A DNA stretch of 64,000 nucleotides from Pedobacter kyungheensis (GCF_000812965.1 NZ_JSYN01000031.1:1-64000), one strand, 5' to 3'. Positions 42,706 to 52,103 are shown, counted from the stretch's first letter. Numbers and translations: made by a program. The notes: generated by a model from the sequence alone, not told the origin.

Positions 42706-43117
42706 CAATATCAATTATTTTTCCCTGTGCATCTTTCCAGGCTTTATATTTTTCCAGATCTTTAAGCACCTGCCTGTACACCAGGTTTAAGATATAAATA
42801 TCATCAATAAAACCTAATGCCGGCACAAAATCAGGAATCACATCTATGGGCGACAGGAAATAAACGAGTCCACCCAAAATGGCAACGATTGATCGTTTGG
42901 GGATTTCGGTATAGCTGCCGTTTACATAATCTTTAGATACGGCAAACAATAATACCAGTTTTGCCCAAACGCCTTCCAGATCACCTTTATTGGTTACAGC
43001 CTTGCCCAGTGCATCCTTTATGGTTTTACTGGCCCTGGTTTTATCGTTCAAAATCACTGTAGCTTTGCTTTGCGATTTTTTAAAGAAATCCAATATTTTT
43101 TGCCTGTTCAATTTCAT
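42689..43117 (-). CDS. YkvA-like DUF1232 protein
   Basis: A 142-residue protein with the DUF1232 segment YFLSPIDVIPDFVPALGFID after a basic N-terminal region. DUF1232 forms a short membrane-associated helical hairpin; role unknown. The start is the ATG of MKLNRQKILDFF; another start two codons upstream is possible. Confidence 0.82.
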   Translation of the reverse strand: MKLNRQKILDFFKKSQSKATVILNDKTRASKTIKDALGKAVTNKGDLEGVWAKLVLLFAVSKDYVNGSYTEIPKRSIVAILGGLVYFLSPIDVIPDFVPALGFIDDIYILNLVYRQVLKDLEKYKAWKDAQGKIIDIDGSPA

Positions 43118-43134
43118 GCTCAATCTATTACAAA

Positions 43135-44025
43135 TTAACGGCCAAAAGCATCGTAATTGTCTTCGGCATATTTGGTAAAGCGATCTAATAACTTGATATT
43201 TTTATTTTCTATTGCCGTTAAATCGTTATCAACATTGTTTTTAACCGGTACGTACCACTCAACAGGATCGAAAAAATTACGGAAAGTCTGCTTTTTAAAA
43301 GCATAACCGTGACGCGCGAAAATGGTGTTTTTGATAATCTGCAAATCGAGTTTTCGCAAATTCTTTAAATCAGCCTCATTTAATAAAACTGTAGAAGCAT
43401 TTAACTTAAAAATCTGATCAGACGCACTTCTGTAAAAAGCATTGGCACCTAACGAATCGATGGTTCCATCTTCGAGGGTATCTAAATGTTCAACCATTTT
43501 ATGATCGCTCCAGTCTACATAACTGGCCTCTGTGGGCAACATCAAACTGGCGTTATAAACAAAGGCTTTTTTCAATAATTTAAACTGTTTCTCCGGCCAT
43601 TTCAGTGCTGTTTTATAGGCATTCCATTTACCAATTAAAGTATCGCCAACCAGTGTAATTTCAAATTTCCCGTCGTATTTTTCACTTCCGGGTTCATCTA
43701 AAACAAACGTAATTTTACCTCCATCATCAGATAGTTTACCCAATAATGGCCGGCTGTTACCCGAAACCACGCTTTGTGCAATAACAGTATCTTTTGTAAT
43801 CTTTTTAATGTTGATATTCAGTTTTTTCACCGCATCTGTCATATCGCCATCGTATTCCAATTCATCCTGCGTGTAAAAATCGCCCACCCAAAAGCCATAC
43901 AGCTCTTTGTGGATTTCCTGCTGTGCTATACCGCCAGCTTGTTTTTGTGCATTTGTTTTTTTGTTTTCCCTGCAAGAAAGCATCAAAAATGGGAGCAGCG
44001 CTAATAAGAAGATTCTTTTCATCAA
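43135..44025 (-). CDS. YARHG-domain lipoprotein
   Basis: A 296-residue lipoprotein: signal peptide MMKRIFLLALLPFLMLSC with lipobox LMLSC (Cys18), a lipocalin-like middle (LYGFWVGDFYTQDEL, GKWNAYKTALKW) and a C-terminal YARHG domain with IIKNTIFARHGYAF and NFFDPVEWYVP. YARHG is a presumed envelope binding module. Its ATG directly follows the stop of the DUF2306 gene (adjacent bases), so it is the third gene of a gap-free operon. Confidence 0.82.
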   Translation of the reverse strand: MMKRIFLLALLPFLMLSCRENKKTNAQKQAGGIAQQEIHKELYGFWVGDFYTQDELEYDGDMTDAVKKLNINIKKITKDTVIAQSVVSGNSRPLLGKLSDDGGKITFVLDEPGSEKYDGKFEITLVGDTLIGKWNAYKTALKWPEKQFKLLKKAFVYNASLMLPTEASYVDWSDHKMVEHLDTLEDGTIDSLGANAFYRSASDQIFKLNASTVLLNEADLKNLRKLDLQIIKNTIFARHGYAFKKQTFRNFFDPVEWYVPVKNNVDNDLTAIENKNIKLLDRFTKYAEDNYDAFGR

Positions 44026-44652
44026 TTAAATTATTTTCCGTTTAATAAGCCATTCGGCGAGTAATAAATTGGGGATCCAGCCCAGCCAGGCAATAATCTG
44101 GTAAACATCCATTGGGGCAGGATGAAATAAATATACTAAAATAACTTTCCAAAGCCTTAATGTTATGGCCGAAGTTACCAGGGCAAAACTACGGTACATC
44201 ATTTTTTTATGTGCTTTTATTTTCCGGTTGAGAATGAGTTGCACTGCCTTGAATGTAAACCAAAACCACAAAACACCTAAAATAACAAACGAAGTTTTAG
44301 CCATTAAGCCACCATTGGCAAAACAGCCGATAAAAATACCCGAAGGTGCTGCCAAAATTAAAACCACACCCGCATACAGGTAACCCAGTAAACGATGGAT
44401 TTTAGGATATTTTGCAAGTATTTTAGGGTTAAACTGTGTAAAGCCAGCCAGTAAAACAAATATGGCACTATACACGTGGATGTAGAAAACAGGCAGGTAT
44501 GCGCTAATTCCGGTTACTTCGGTTTGTTTGATCTGAAGAAAAGAAGCCTCGCTACTAAAAGGGATATAGCGTAAAGTGATCTGCACCATCAGCATAAAAA
44601 AGTAGGCAAAAAACAATAGCCAGGCCACCTGTTTATAGCTGATCCTTTTCAT
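44026..44652 (-). CDS. DUF2306-type membrane protein
   Basis: A 208-residue protein with six or so membrane helices. VAWLLFFAYFFMLMVQITL is the first; later GFTQFNPKILAKYPKIHRLLGYLYAGVV shows the H-R-x-x-G-Y motif of the DUF2306 family, with MMYRSFALVTSAITLRLW further on. Histidines suggest heme or metal ligands, which is inference. It directly abuts both neighbours. Confidence 0.75.
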   Translation of the reverse strand: MKRISYKQVAWLLFFAYFFMLMVQITLRYIPFSSEASFLQIKQTEVTGISAYLPVFYIHVYSAIFVLLAGFTQFNPKILAKYPKIHRLLGYLYAGVVLILAAPSGIFIGCFANGGLMAKTSFVILGVLWFWFTFKAVQLILNRKIKAHKKMMYRSFALVTSAITLRLWKVILVYLFHPAPMDVYQIIAWLGWIPNLLLAEWLIKRKII

Positions 44653-45060
44653 TTATTTTTTGTTAAAGAGCGCCAGTAACTTTTTATCGAAAGGTATGGG
44701 TATCAATTTGCCATTTAAGACATCATTTTCGTATAACTGCTTTTTTTTAGGATCGAACACGAAATAGTTGGTAACCATCAGCCTATCCGGATAATTTTGG
44801 TGCAGGCTAAAATTATAGGTTTTGGAATAGCTGCCTGACAGATCCGTTCGAGGATTAGGACTGCTCTCGAGCATAAAACCGTACGAAATGCCGCCATTTT
44901 TTTTCACCCTTTCGCCCAAACCTTTGGTTAACTGCTGACATCTTGGCGATGTTTCTACAATTTTATACGCAATCTGCGCTTTGTAACTCTCTTTTACCTG
45001 GCCTTTTGATTGAACTACGGAAAATACCAGCGTTAAAATAAGAAATAGGATGTTTTTCAT
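44653..45060 (-). CDS. Hypothetical secreted protein
   Basis: A 135-residue protein with a signal peptide (1-20, ending KGQ) that I do not recognise. It has two regions of interest: SPRCQQLTKGLGERVKKNGG and NFSLHQNYPDRLMVTNYFVF. One cysteine only. It begins the three-gene operon with DUF2306 and YARHG genes. Confidence 0.65.
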   Translation of the reverse strand: MKNILFLILTLVFSVVQSKGQVKESYKAQIAYKIVETSPRCQQLTKGLGERVKKNGGISYGFMLESSPNPRTDLSGSYSKTYNFSLHQNYPDRLMVTNYFVFDPKKKQLYENDVLNGKLIPIPFDKKLLALFNKK

Positions 45061-45089
45061 TGTTGAGTTGCGTTATTAATTATAAAACT

Positions 45090-45145
45090 GTCACACTGAG
45101 TTTGTCGAAATGCCATCGTATGGTCTTCGACAAGCTCAGACTGAC
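45090..45145. repeat. Inverted repeat GTCACACTGAGTTTGTCGAA ... TTCGACAAGCTCAGACTGAC
   Basis: 20-base arms (one-base mismatches) flank a 16-base centre in the 109-base gap between two minus-strand genes. The sequence is a dispersed palindromic type seen in many bacterial intergenic regions. Confidence 0.6.
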
Positions 45146-45169
45146 ACATTTAAATGAAATTCACCAAAA

Positions 45170-46687
45170 TTAAGCTGATTTCATCATCTCCAGAATATCT
45201 TCCACATACTTCCGCTCGTTAGCTAAACGTGGTACTTTATGCTGACCGCCCAGTTTATCTTTAGCTTTTAACCAGTTGTAAAAGGTATGTGCAGGTGCAT
45301 TGTGTACTTTTGGTCTACATAATGCCATATCTTTAAAGCGCTTGGCATCATAATCAGAATTTACCTCGCGCAGGGTTTGATCCATAATGTCTACAAACTT
45401 TTCAAAATCATCGGGCTGTTTATCAAACTCAATAATCCATTCGTGGCCTCCTGCTTTTTCCCCTTTAAAATAAATCGGACCGGCAGTATAGTCTTTAATT
45501 TCGGCACCCGTTTCCTGGCAGGCTTTGGTTAAGGCCTGTTCGGCATTATCGATAATAACCTCTTCGCCAAACGCATTGATAAAGTGTTTGGTACGCCCGG
45601 TAATTTTAATGCGATAAGGGGCCAGTGAGGTAAACTGAATCGTATCGCCAATCATATAGCGCCACAAACCACCATTGGTAGAAATTACAATTGCATAGTT
45701 TTTATGCAGCTCCACTTCGCCCAGAACCAGCGCTTTCGGATTTTCTTCTCCAATGTGTTCCATCGGAATAAATTCATAGAAAATGCCATAATCAAGCATC
45801 AATAACATTTCATCCGAATCGTCCTGATCCTGGATCCCAAAAAAGCCTTCAGAGGCATTGTAGGTTTCCAGATAATACATATCTGCCGATGGGATGAGCT
45901 GTTTAAACTGCTCACGATAAGGCGCAAAGTTTACAGCACCATGAATATACACTTCGAGGTTTGGCCAAACTTCGAGCAAATTGCTTTTGCCTGTAAGTTC
46001 GAGCACTTTTTTAGCCAGTACGATCGTCCAGGTAGGTACGCCCGAAATACTGGTTACATTTTCGTTGATAGTCGCCTCGGCCATCCTATCCATTTTAATT
46101 TCGTAGTTGTCCATCAAAGCGATAGACATATCGGGCGTACGGTAAAACTCGGCCCAGATGGGCAGGTTTTTAATCAATACAGCCGATAAATCGCCATAAA
46201 AACAATCTTCGTTTAATTGGTTTACCTGATGGCTGCCACCTAAAACCAGGCTTTTACCGGTAAACATCTGGTTATCGGGCCGGTTGTTGCAGTAAATAGA
46301 AAGCATGTCTTTACCACCCTTAAAATGGCATTCTTCAAGGCTTTCTTCAGAAACCGGTATAAATTTACTCCTATCGCTAGTGGTACCTGATGATTTTGCA
46401 AACCACCTGATATCTGATGGCCAAAGGATATTCTGCTCGCCATTGAGCATGCGCTCAATATAGGGCTTTAAAGTATCGTAATTCTGGATGGGAACGCGTT
46501 CCTGATATTGCTGTACCGTTAAAATGGTTTTATAATCGTACAATTTACCCCATTCGGTATTTTCGGCACTATCAATCAGCGTATGGAACCATTCTTCCTG
46601 AACATCATGCGGATATTTCATAAAAAGCTCAATCTGGTGGATCCGCTTTTTCATTAACCAGGTAAAAATCGAATTTACAATTGCCAT
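45170..46687 (-). CDS. GH3-family acyl-adenylate/amide synthetase homologue
   Basis: A 505-residue protein with the GH3 (auxin-responsive promoter) fold. FAKSSGTTSDRSKFIPVS is the ATP/AMP-binding loop, LETYNASEGFFGIQDQ and LYDYGIFYEF-type segments follow, and KITGRTKHFINAFGEEVII is the C-terminal hinge. Bacterial GH3 proteins are poorly characterised; the plant enzymes conjugate amino acids to acyl acids. Function here is inferred only from fold. Confidence 0.85.
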   Translation of the reverse strand: MAIVNSIFTWLMKKRIHQIELFMKYPHDVQEEWFHTLIDSAENTEWGKLYDYKTILTVQQYQERVPIQNYDTLKPYIERMLNGEQNILWPSDIRWFAKSSGTTSDRSKFIPVSEESLEECHFKGGKDMLSIYCNNRPDNQMFTGKSLVLGGSHQVNQLNEDCFYGDLSAVLIKNLPIWAEFYRTPDMSIALMDNYEIKMDRMAEATINENVTSISGVPTWTIVLAKKVLELTGKSNLLEVWPNLEVYIHGAVNFAPYREQFKQLIPSADMYYLETYNASEGFFGIQDQDDSDEMLLMLDYGIFYEFIPMEHIGEENPKALVLGEVELHKNYAIVISTNGGLWRYMIGDTIQFTSLAPYRIKITGRTKHFINAFGEEVIIDNAEQALTKACQETGAEIKDYTAGPIYFKGEKAGGHEWIIEFDKQPDDFEKFVDIMDQTLREVNSDYDAKRFKDMALCRPKVHNAPAHTFYNWLKAKDKLGGQHKVPRLANERKYVEDILEMMKSA

Positions 46688-46846
46688 CTTAATGGTTAAA
46701 ATTAATGAATATCATTTGATCAAAAGTTGCTATTCTTTTATCTACAGCACCTGGGTTTACAGTAATTTGTTTAAGCATAAAGTTTAGGCAACACCCAAAA
46801 TTAAAATTTGTTTGTGGTAGACAATAATTTATCCCTAACCTGAAAA

Positions 46847-47587
46847 TTAAACATCGAATTTCTTACGTTTTAACACGAAGTTCGATCCCAAATATACTTT
46901 TCTTACCATCTCGTTTTCGGCCAGTACCTCTGGTACCCCTTGCTCTAAGATTTTCCCTTCAAAGAGCAAATAAGCCCTATCGGTAATCGAAAGGGTTTCC
47001 TGTACGTTGTGGTCGGTGATTAAAATACCGATATTTTTGGTTTTCAGTTTAGCCACAATACTCTGTATTTCTTCTACCGCAATGGGGTCTACCCCGGCAA
47101 ATGGCTCATCCAGTAAAATAAAGTTCGGGTTTGCAGCCAAAGCACGGGCGATTTCTGTACGGCGACGCTCCCCACCCGACAATAAATCGCCACGGTTTTT
47201 GCGCACCTTATGCAAGCTAAACTCATTAATCAATTCTTCGAGTTTATCTTTTTGTTCTTCCTTACTCATGTTGCTCATCTCCAGAATGGCAAGAATATTA
47301 TCCTCAACAGTAAGTTTCCTAAAAACTGATGCTTCCTGGGCAAGATAACCGATTCCCTTTTGTGCCCTGCGGTACATAGCATCTTCGGTAATATCTTCCT
47401 CCTCTAAAAAAATACGCCCTTCGTTGGGTTTAATCAATCCCACAATCATATAAAACGAAGTAGTTTTACCCGCCCCGTTCGGTCCCAGCAAACCCACAAT
47501 TTCGCCCTGGTTTACGTTAAACGAAACGTTGTTTACAACAGTACGCTGTTTATATTTTTTAACCAGATTTTCGGCTCTTAGTATCAT
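46847..47587 (-). CDS. lptB: LPS export ABC transporter ATPase
   Basis: A 246-residue ABC ATPase: LLGPNGAGKTTSFYMIVGL is Walker A, LSGGERRRTEIARAL the signature, FILLDEPFAGVDPIAVEEIQ Walker B, and ILITDHNVQETLSI the His switch. The YLAQEASVFRKLTVEDNI Q-loop is typical of LptB. It drives LPS transport by LptFGC. Confidence 0.92.
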   Translation of the reverse strand: MILRAENLVKKYKQRTVVNNVSFNVNQGEIVGLLGPNGAGKTTSFYMIVGLIKPNEGRIFLEEEDITEDAMYRRAQKGIGYLAQEASVFRKLTVEDNILAILEMSNMSKEEQKDKLEELINEFSLHKVRKNRGDLLSGGERRRTEIARALAANPNFILLDEPFAGVDPIAVEEIQSIVAKLKTKNIGILITDHNVQETLSITDRAYLLFEGKILEQGVPEVLAENEMVRKVYLGSNFVLKRKKFDV

Positions 47588-47600
47588 ATATCTCTACACT

Positions 47601-47651
47601 AAACCTCGCAGGTTTTTAAAACGGCTATGCCAAATTAAACCTGCGAGGTTT
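47601..47651. repeat. AAACCTnnnAGGTTT inverted pair (CGC/GCG form)
   Basis: AAACCTCGCAGGTTT at 47601-47615 and its reverse complement at 47637-47651 enclose a 21-base centre. Each arm is itself a near-palindrome. The pair lies between recJ and lptB, so it may shape the transcript there. The same design occurs at 59239-59289. Confidence 0.6.
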
Positions 47652-47663
47652 ATTAAAGTTTAA

Positions 47664-49364
47664 TTAATTAACTTTTATTCCTTTAATATTCAGTTGCAAA
47701 CGCTTCTTATCCCGCCACACATTTTCTTCAATGGTATAACAAATAGAAAAAGGTACTCTTGGCAGCAATTGGTTTTGAAATTCTCCCAAACCAAATGCGA
47801 TGCCCTCAAAAATAGGCGAATTTTGTTGTTTTACATTAATTTTTAAGTGATTTGCACCAACAGCCATGGCGTGTTGTGCCAGATATACCCCATGGGTAAC
47901 AAAAACCGGCGCCATGTTTTCTGGCCCAAATGGCCCCATCTGCGCCAAAACCCGGTAGAACTTACCATCAATCTGCGCCAGTTCTATCTCGGCATCGATT
48001 TTAATCATCGGGGTTAACAACTCTTCGGTAATGCTTGCCGCTACAATTTCTTCAAACTTATCTGCAAAGGCATTTACATTATGCTCCTGCATGGTTAAGC
48101 CTGCTGCAAATTTATGTCCTCCGTACTGATCCAATAAATCCGCACAACCACTCAGGGCCTCGTATAAATCGAACCCCACTACCGAACGGCACGAACCTGC
48201 CACATGACCATTTGATTTGGTGAGCACGATAGTTGGGCGGTAATATTTCTCCGTTAAGCGCGAAGCCACAATTCCAATCACCCCTTTATGCCAGTTCTCG
48301 TTAAATACCACAGTGGTTTTTCTGTTAATCAGTATTTCACTATCTCCGATTAAAGCCAATGCTTCGCGGGTAATATCCTGATCGTAAGTTTTACGTTCGG
48401 TGTTTTTCAGGTTAATCAGCTCGCTCTGTTCCAAAGCATTGCCATCAACCTGGCAAAGCAACATGGCTACCGCATGCTTGGCATGGTCTATTCTACCTGC
48501 AGCATTTATCCGCGGACCGAGTGTAAAAACCACATCTGTAATGGTGTAATTTTCGGTCTTGCCCGAAACTTCCATCAATGCGCGCAAACCTTCGCAAGGG
48601 TTGGTATTTAATTTTTTCAAACCATAATGTGCCAAAATACGGTTCTCCCCAACAATGGGTACAATATCGGCAGCAATACTGATCATCACCAGATCCAAAT
48701 ACTGCAAATAACTTTCTTTAGGCAGCTGGTGTTTTTGAGCATACGCCTGCGCCAGTTTAAAACCTATACCGCAGCCTGCCAGTTCTTTAAACGGATAAGG
48801 ACAATCTGCCCTTTTCGGATCTAAAACAGCAATTGCCTTAGGAAGCTCATCTCCCGGTAAGTGGTGATCGCAAATGATAAAATCGATGCCTAAAGTATTG
48901 GCATAATCAATTTTGTCGATAGATTTTATCCCGCAATCGAGCGCAATAATTAACGAGAAGCCATTTTCACTGGCATAATCTATACCAGCTGTGGAAATGC
49001 CGTAACCTTCTAAATAACGGTCGGGGATATAATATTCAATGTTTGAGGTTAACTGAGAAAAGAAACTGAAAGCCAGGGCTACTGAAGTTGTACCATCTAC
49101 ATCATAATCGCCATATATCAGGATTTTTTCATGATTTGCCAAAGCAGTTTCGATCCTGGCTATTGCAGCATCCATATCTTTCATTAAGAAAGGATTATGC
49201 AGGTGATCCAAATCCGGCCTGAAGAAATCTTTGGCCTGATCGAAGTCGCAAATATTTCTTTGTACCAATATTTGCGCCAGAGAGCGATCTATATTCAGTT
49301 GTTCTGCAATCGTAGTTATCGTAGCATCATCACAATTTGATGCAAGCACCCATCTTTTTTCCAT
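47664..49364 (-). CDS. recJ: Single-stranded-DNA exonuclease RecJ
   Basis: A 566-residue RecJ: LIYGDYDVDGTTS with the first metal aspartates, FIICDHHLPGDELP (the DHH motif), LDPKRADCPYPF, and the DHHA1 part ending YGGHKFAAGLTM, followed by the OB domain. It degrades 5' single-stranded DNA for recombination and repair. It is the first gene of the recJ-lptB pair. Confidence 0.93.
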   Translation of the reverse strand: MEKRWVLASNCDDATITTIAEQLNIDRSLAQILVQRNICDFDQAKDFFRPDLDHLHNPFLMKDMDAAIARIETALANHEKILIYGDYDVDGTTSVALAFSFFSQLTSNIEYYIPDRYLEGYGISTAGIDYASENGFSLIIALDCGIKSIDKIDYANTLGIDFIICDHHLPGDELPKAIAVLDPKRADCPYPFKELAGCGIGFKLAQAYAQKHQLPKESYLQYLDLVMISIAADIVPIVGENRILAHYGLKKLNTNPCEGLRALMEVSGKTENYTITDVVFTLGPRINAAGRIDHAKHAVAMLLCQVDGNALEQSELINLKNTERKTYDQDITREALALIGDSEILINRKTTVVFNENWHKGVIGIVASRLTEKYYRPTIVLTKSNGHVAGSCRSVVGFDLYEALSGCADLLDQYGGHKFAAGLTMQEHNVNAFADKFEEIVAASITEELLTPMIKIDAEIELAQIDGKFYRVLAQMGPFGPENMAPVFVTHGVYLAQHAMAVGANHLKINVKQQNSPIFEGIAFGLGEFQNQLLPRVPFSICYTIEENVWRDKKRLQLNIKGIKVN

Positions 49365-49492
49365 TTATTCTGTTTCCGAACAGTAAATATACATTTTAAT
49401 TGGATATGACGGCACGAATCCTTAGATAACGAAAGTTCTGGTGTCACAAATCTAATCTAAGGCCTTTTTGATAGCATTTCAACAAACATTAT

Positions 49493-49875
49493 TTCCCGCT
49501 GATGAAGCAGAAAAGGATACAGATTTTAAATAACATCAATTATATCTGCGTATTAATCCCTTAAATCTGCGGGAGAAAATAGCACGCCCGTTCCCCGCTG
49601 ATGACGCAGAAAGCGCAGATTTTAAATAATAGCAACTATATCTGCGCCATTTCCTTAAATCTGCGGAAGAAAATAGCACACCTATTTCCCGCTGATCACG
49701 CAGAAAGCGCAGATCTTAAACAACAAAATCATCAATTATATCTGCGTATTAATCCTTTAAATCTGCGGGAGAAAATTAGCAAATCTGTTTCCCGCTGATC
49801 ACGCAGAAAGCGCAGATTTTAAATAATAGCAACTATATCTGCGCCATTTCCTTAAATCTGCGGGAGAAAATAAAA
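49493..49875. repeat. Four-copy tandem repeat of about 98 bp
   Basis: Units start at 49493, 49591, 49686 and 49789 with TTCCC(C)GCTGAT, and each contains GCGCAGAT.. and ..ATCTGCG(C), then AAATCTGCGGGAGAAAAT. Thus each unit folds into two nested inverted repeats (GCGCAGAT/ATCTGCGC and TCCCGC/GCGGGA). The array lies in the 516-base gap between the recJ start and the 3' end of the sulfatase gene. The first ~130 bases of the gap (49365-49492) hold no feature I can name. Confidence 0.75.
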
Positions 49876-49880
49876 CGACC

Positions 49881-51206
49881 TTACTTCGAGTTACCCGGAT
49901 ATTCCTGGTAAAGCTTCATTAAGTGTTCCTTCTGTGCTGCATATTTTGCATCATCGGCAAGATTCACCCGTTCAGCGGGATCCCACGAAAGGTTATACAA
50001 CTCCGTAAGTTCCTTATTATCATTTTTGGTAATCCGCAGTTTCCAATCGCCATCCTTTACCCCTTCTAAAACGTAATTGTGGTAATAAATCGGGCGGTGC
50101 GGCTTATTGTGGTTTTTGGTCGTTAGCAAAGCAGCAATAGATTCGCCATCATAAACCCTTTGCGGAAGCTTTGTCTTGGTCCAGTCGGCCAGCGTAGGCA
50201 AAACATCCAGGTTCGAAATGGGCTTGGTCAACTGCGTATCGCTAAGGGTATGACCTTTCCAGTAAACAATAAACGGCACCCTGTGACCGGCTTCATAAGA
50301 GATTCCCTTCGATCCCCTGAAAACACCTGCCGAACCCACATGGTAAAATTTGGTAAAACCATCCTGATACATCCGCGCAGGAGCATTAATCCATGGGCCA
50401 TTATCACTGGTAAAAATAAAAATCGTGTTATCGGCTTGTCCGGAAGCAACCACCTGTTTCCAGATTTGTGCCAGGCCGGCATCCATATCTTCAATTACAT
50501 CGCCCAACTCGCCACCCGCCGAAGGTGTTTTACGGCTCTTTTGTGCGGCAAAGGCAACCGGTAAATGCGGCATATTTTGCGCCAGATACAGAAAAAATGG
50601 CTTTTTCGCTGCTGCATTTTTCTTAATGAAAGAAATCGATTCGCGCGTATATGAGCTCGTTAAAATGCTATCGTGCGGTTTATAAATTTCGGGCTTCGTA
50701 TTTCTGAAAATTTTAATGGTAGTATCGGTTTTTACGTAAGGCGCCCGGTAATCGTGACTATACAGCAGACCGTAAAATTCATCGAAACCTTTTTTGTTTG
50801 GCAACGAAACACCATGATCTCCCAGATGCCATTTACCTACCAATGCTGTTGCGTAGCCTGATTGTTTAAGCATTTGTGCAATCGTAATTTCATCTTCAGG
50901 TATCCCTGCCTTCTCACCCGGACCTATTGGCCTTGGTAAATCCATCCGGCTGCAATACCTGCCCGTAAGCAACGATGCTCTCGATGGGGTACAGGTTGGC
51001 GAGGTGGTTACAAAATTCGTTGCTTTGATTCCTTTTGCTGCCATCCCATCTAAAAATGGCGTCTTAATTAGCGGGCTTCCATAACAGGAAATATCGGCAT
51101 AACCCATATCATCGGCCAACACAATGATTACATTAGGACGTTGCTGCGCACTCAGGCGGGTAGAAAAACTAAAAGCTAATAAAAGAAATAAAACGCGAAT
51201 GTTCAT
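49881..51206 (-). CDS. Secreted type I sulfatase
   Basis: A 441-residue sulfatase: signal peptide 1-20 (ending LSA), metal residues in IIVLADDMGYADI, and the formylglycine motif CTPSRASLLTGRY with Cys72 as the residue to be modified. GKWHLGDHGVSLP, FFLYLAQNMPHLP and FTSDNGPW follow as in arylsulfatases. A sulfatase-maturating enzyme must act on it; none is in the window. It likely removes sulfate from a glycan or ester in the periplasm. Confidence 0.88.
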   Translation of the reverse strand: MNIRVLFLLLAFSFSTRLSAQQRPNVIIVLADDMGYADISCYGSPLIKTPFLDGMAAKGIKATNFVTTSPTCTPSRASLLTGRYCSRMDLPRPIGPGEKAGIPEDEITIAQMLKQSGYATALVGKWHLGDHGVSLPNKKGFDEFYGLLYSHDYRAPYVKTDTTIKIFRNTKPEIYKPHDSILTSSYTRESISFIKKNAAAKKPFFLYLAQNMPHLPVAFAAQKSRKTPSAGGELGDVIEDMDAGLAQIWKQVVASGQADNTIFIFTSDNGPWINAPARMYQDGFTKFYHVGSAGVFRGSKGISYEAGHRVPFIVYWKGHTLSDTQLTKPISNLDVLPTLADWTKTKLPQRVYDGESIAALLTTKNHNKPHRPIYYHNYVLEGVKDGDWKLRITKNDNKELTELYNLSWDPAERVNLADDAKYAAQKEHLMKLYQEYPGNSK

Positions 51207-51299
51207 AAAGGATAATTTCCCCGAAATTTAGCAATGATATTTTACAAAAAAAGGAAGTATCCAAGCTTTTACTAAAACAAATACTGTTATTTAGATTGT

Positions 51300-51307
51300 T
51301 ACCTTTG
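51300..51307 (+). promoter_or_regulatory. -7 element of the MBL hydrolase gene
   Basis: TACCTTTG, a perfect TAnnTTTG, 23 bases before the TTG start codon. No -33 TTTG is found at the usual distance. Confidence 0.5.
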
Positions 51308-51330
51308 CAGAAACATTAAAGATTTAAATT

Positions 51331-52095
51331 TTGCAAGTCCACACCCTATACGAAGGAACCTATTCGGTTGATGCCACAAAGAAATTTGTTCCTTTCGATC
51401 CAGCCATACACCATTTTAAAGACAGACCCGCTTCGCTGTTTATCAACGTACAACCTTTTTTGGTTGAGCTCAAAAACGACCTGATTCTTTTCGATACCGG
51501 TTTAGGTTTTAGCGACGATCATGGCGAATTGATTTTACATAAAAATATCCGGAATGCAGGTTTCGATCCTACCGATGTAACCAAGGTTTTAATGTCGCAC
51601 TTACATTACGATCACTCTGGTGGTATGATTCATCAGTTAGGCAACAAAACCGAACTGAGTTTCCCCGATGCTGAACATATTATTAACCGTGGCGAATGGG
51701 AAACCGCCTTTAGCAGTACATCCACTTCGTATCATGCCGATATTTTCGAATTTGTACAACGCAATGCCCAGTTAACATTTGTGGAGGGCGATGGAGCTAT
51801 TGATGAAACCATTGCTTACGAATTTACCGGTGCACACTGCCCTAACCATCAGGTTTTCCTTTTAACAGAAGGCAAACAAAAGGTATTTTTTGGTGGCGAT
51901 GTTTTGCCAGAGCCTGAAGAACTGATTAAAAATTTTATTGCCAAATATGATTTCGATGGTAGAAAGGCTATGGAACTACGCAAAGCATACGGTAAAAGAG
52001 CAGCAGCCGAAAACTGGGAATGTTTATTTTACCACGGTAAAAGTGTGGCTACCGGCTTTGTAGATGAAATTGATGGTGGGTTTAAAATAAGGTAG
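51331..52095 (+). CDS. Metallo-beta-lactamase-fold hydrolase
   Basis: A 254-residue MBL-fold protein. SHLHYDHSGGMIHQLG is the HxHxDH zinc motif; GAHCPNHQVFLL and FGGDVLPEP hold further metal residues, and a late FYHGKS His completes the site. The start must be the TTG at 51331, because the family N terminus (HTLYEGTYSVD) begins there and no ATG precedes it in frame. Substrate unknown. Confidence 0.85.
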   Translation: MQVHTLYEGTYSVDATKKFVPFDPAIHHFKDRPASLFINVQPFLVELKNDLILFDTGLGFSDDHGELILHKNIRNAGFDPTDVTKVLMSHLHYDHSGGMIHQLGNKTELSFPDAEHIINRGEWETAFSSTSTSYHADIFEFVQRNAQLTFVEGDGAIDETIAYEFTGAHCPNHQVFLLTEGKQKVFFGGDVLPEPEELIKNFIAKYDFDGRKAMELRKAYGKRAAAENWECLFYHGKSVATGFVDEIDGGFKIR

Positions 52096-52103
52096 ATTTT
52101 CTA

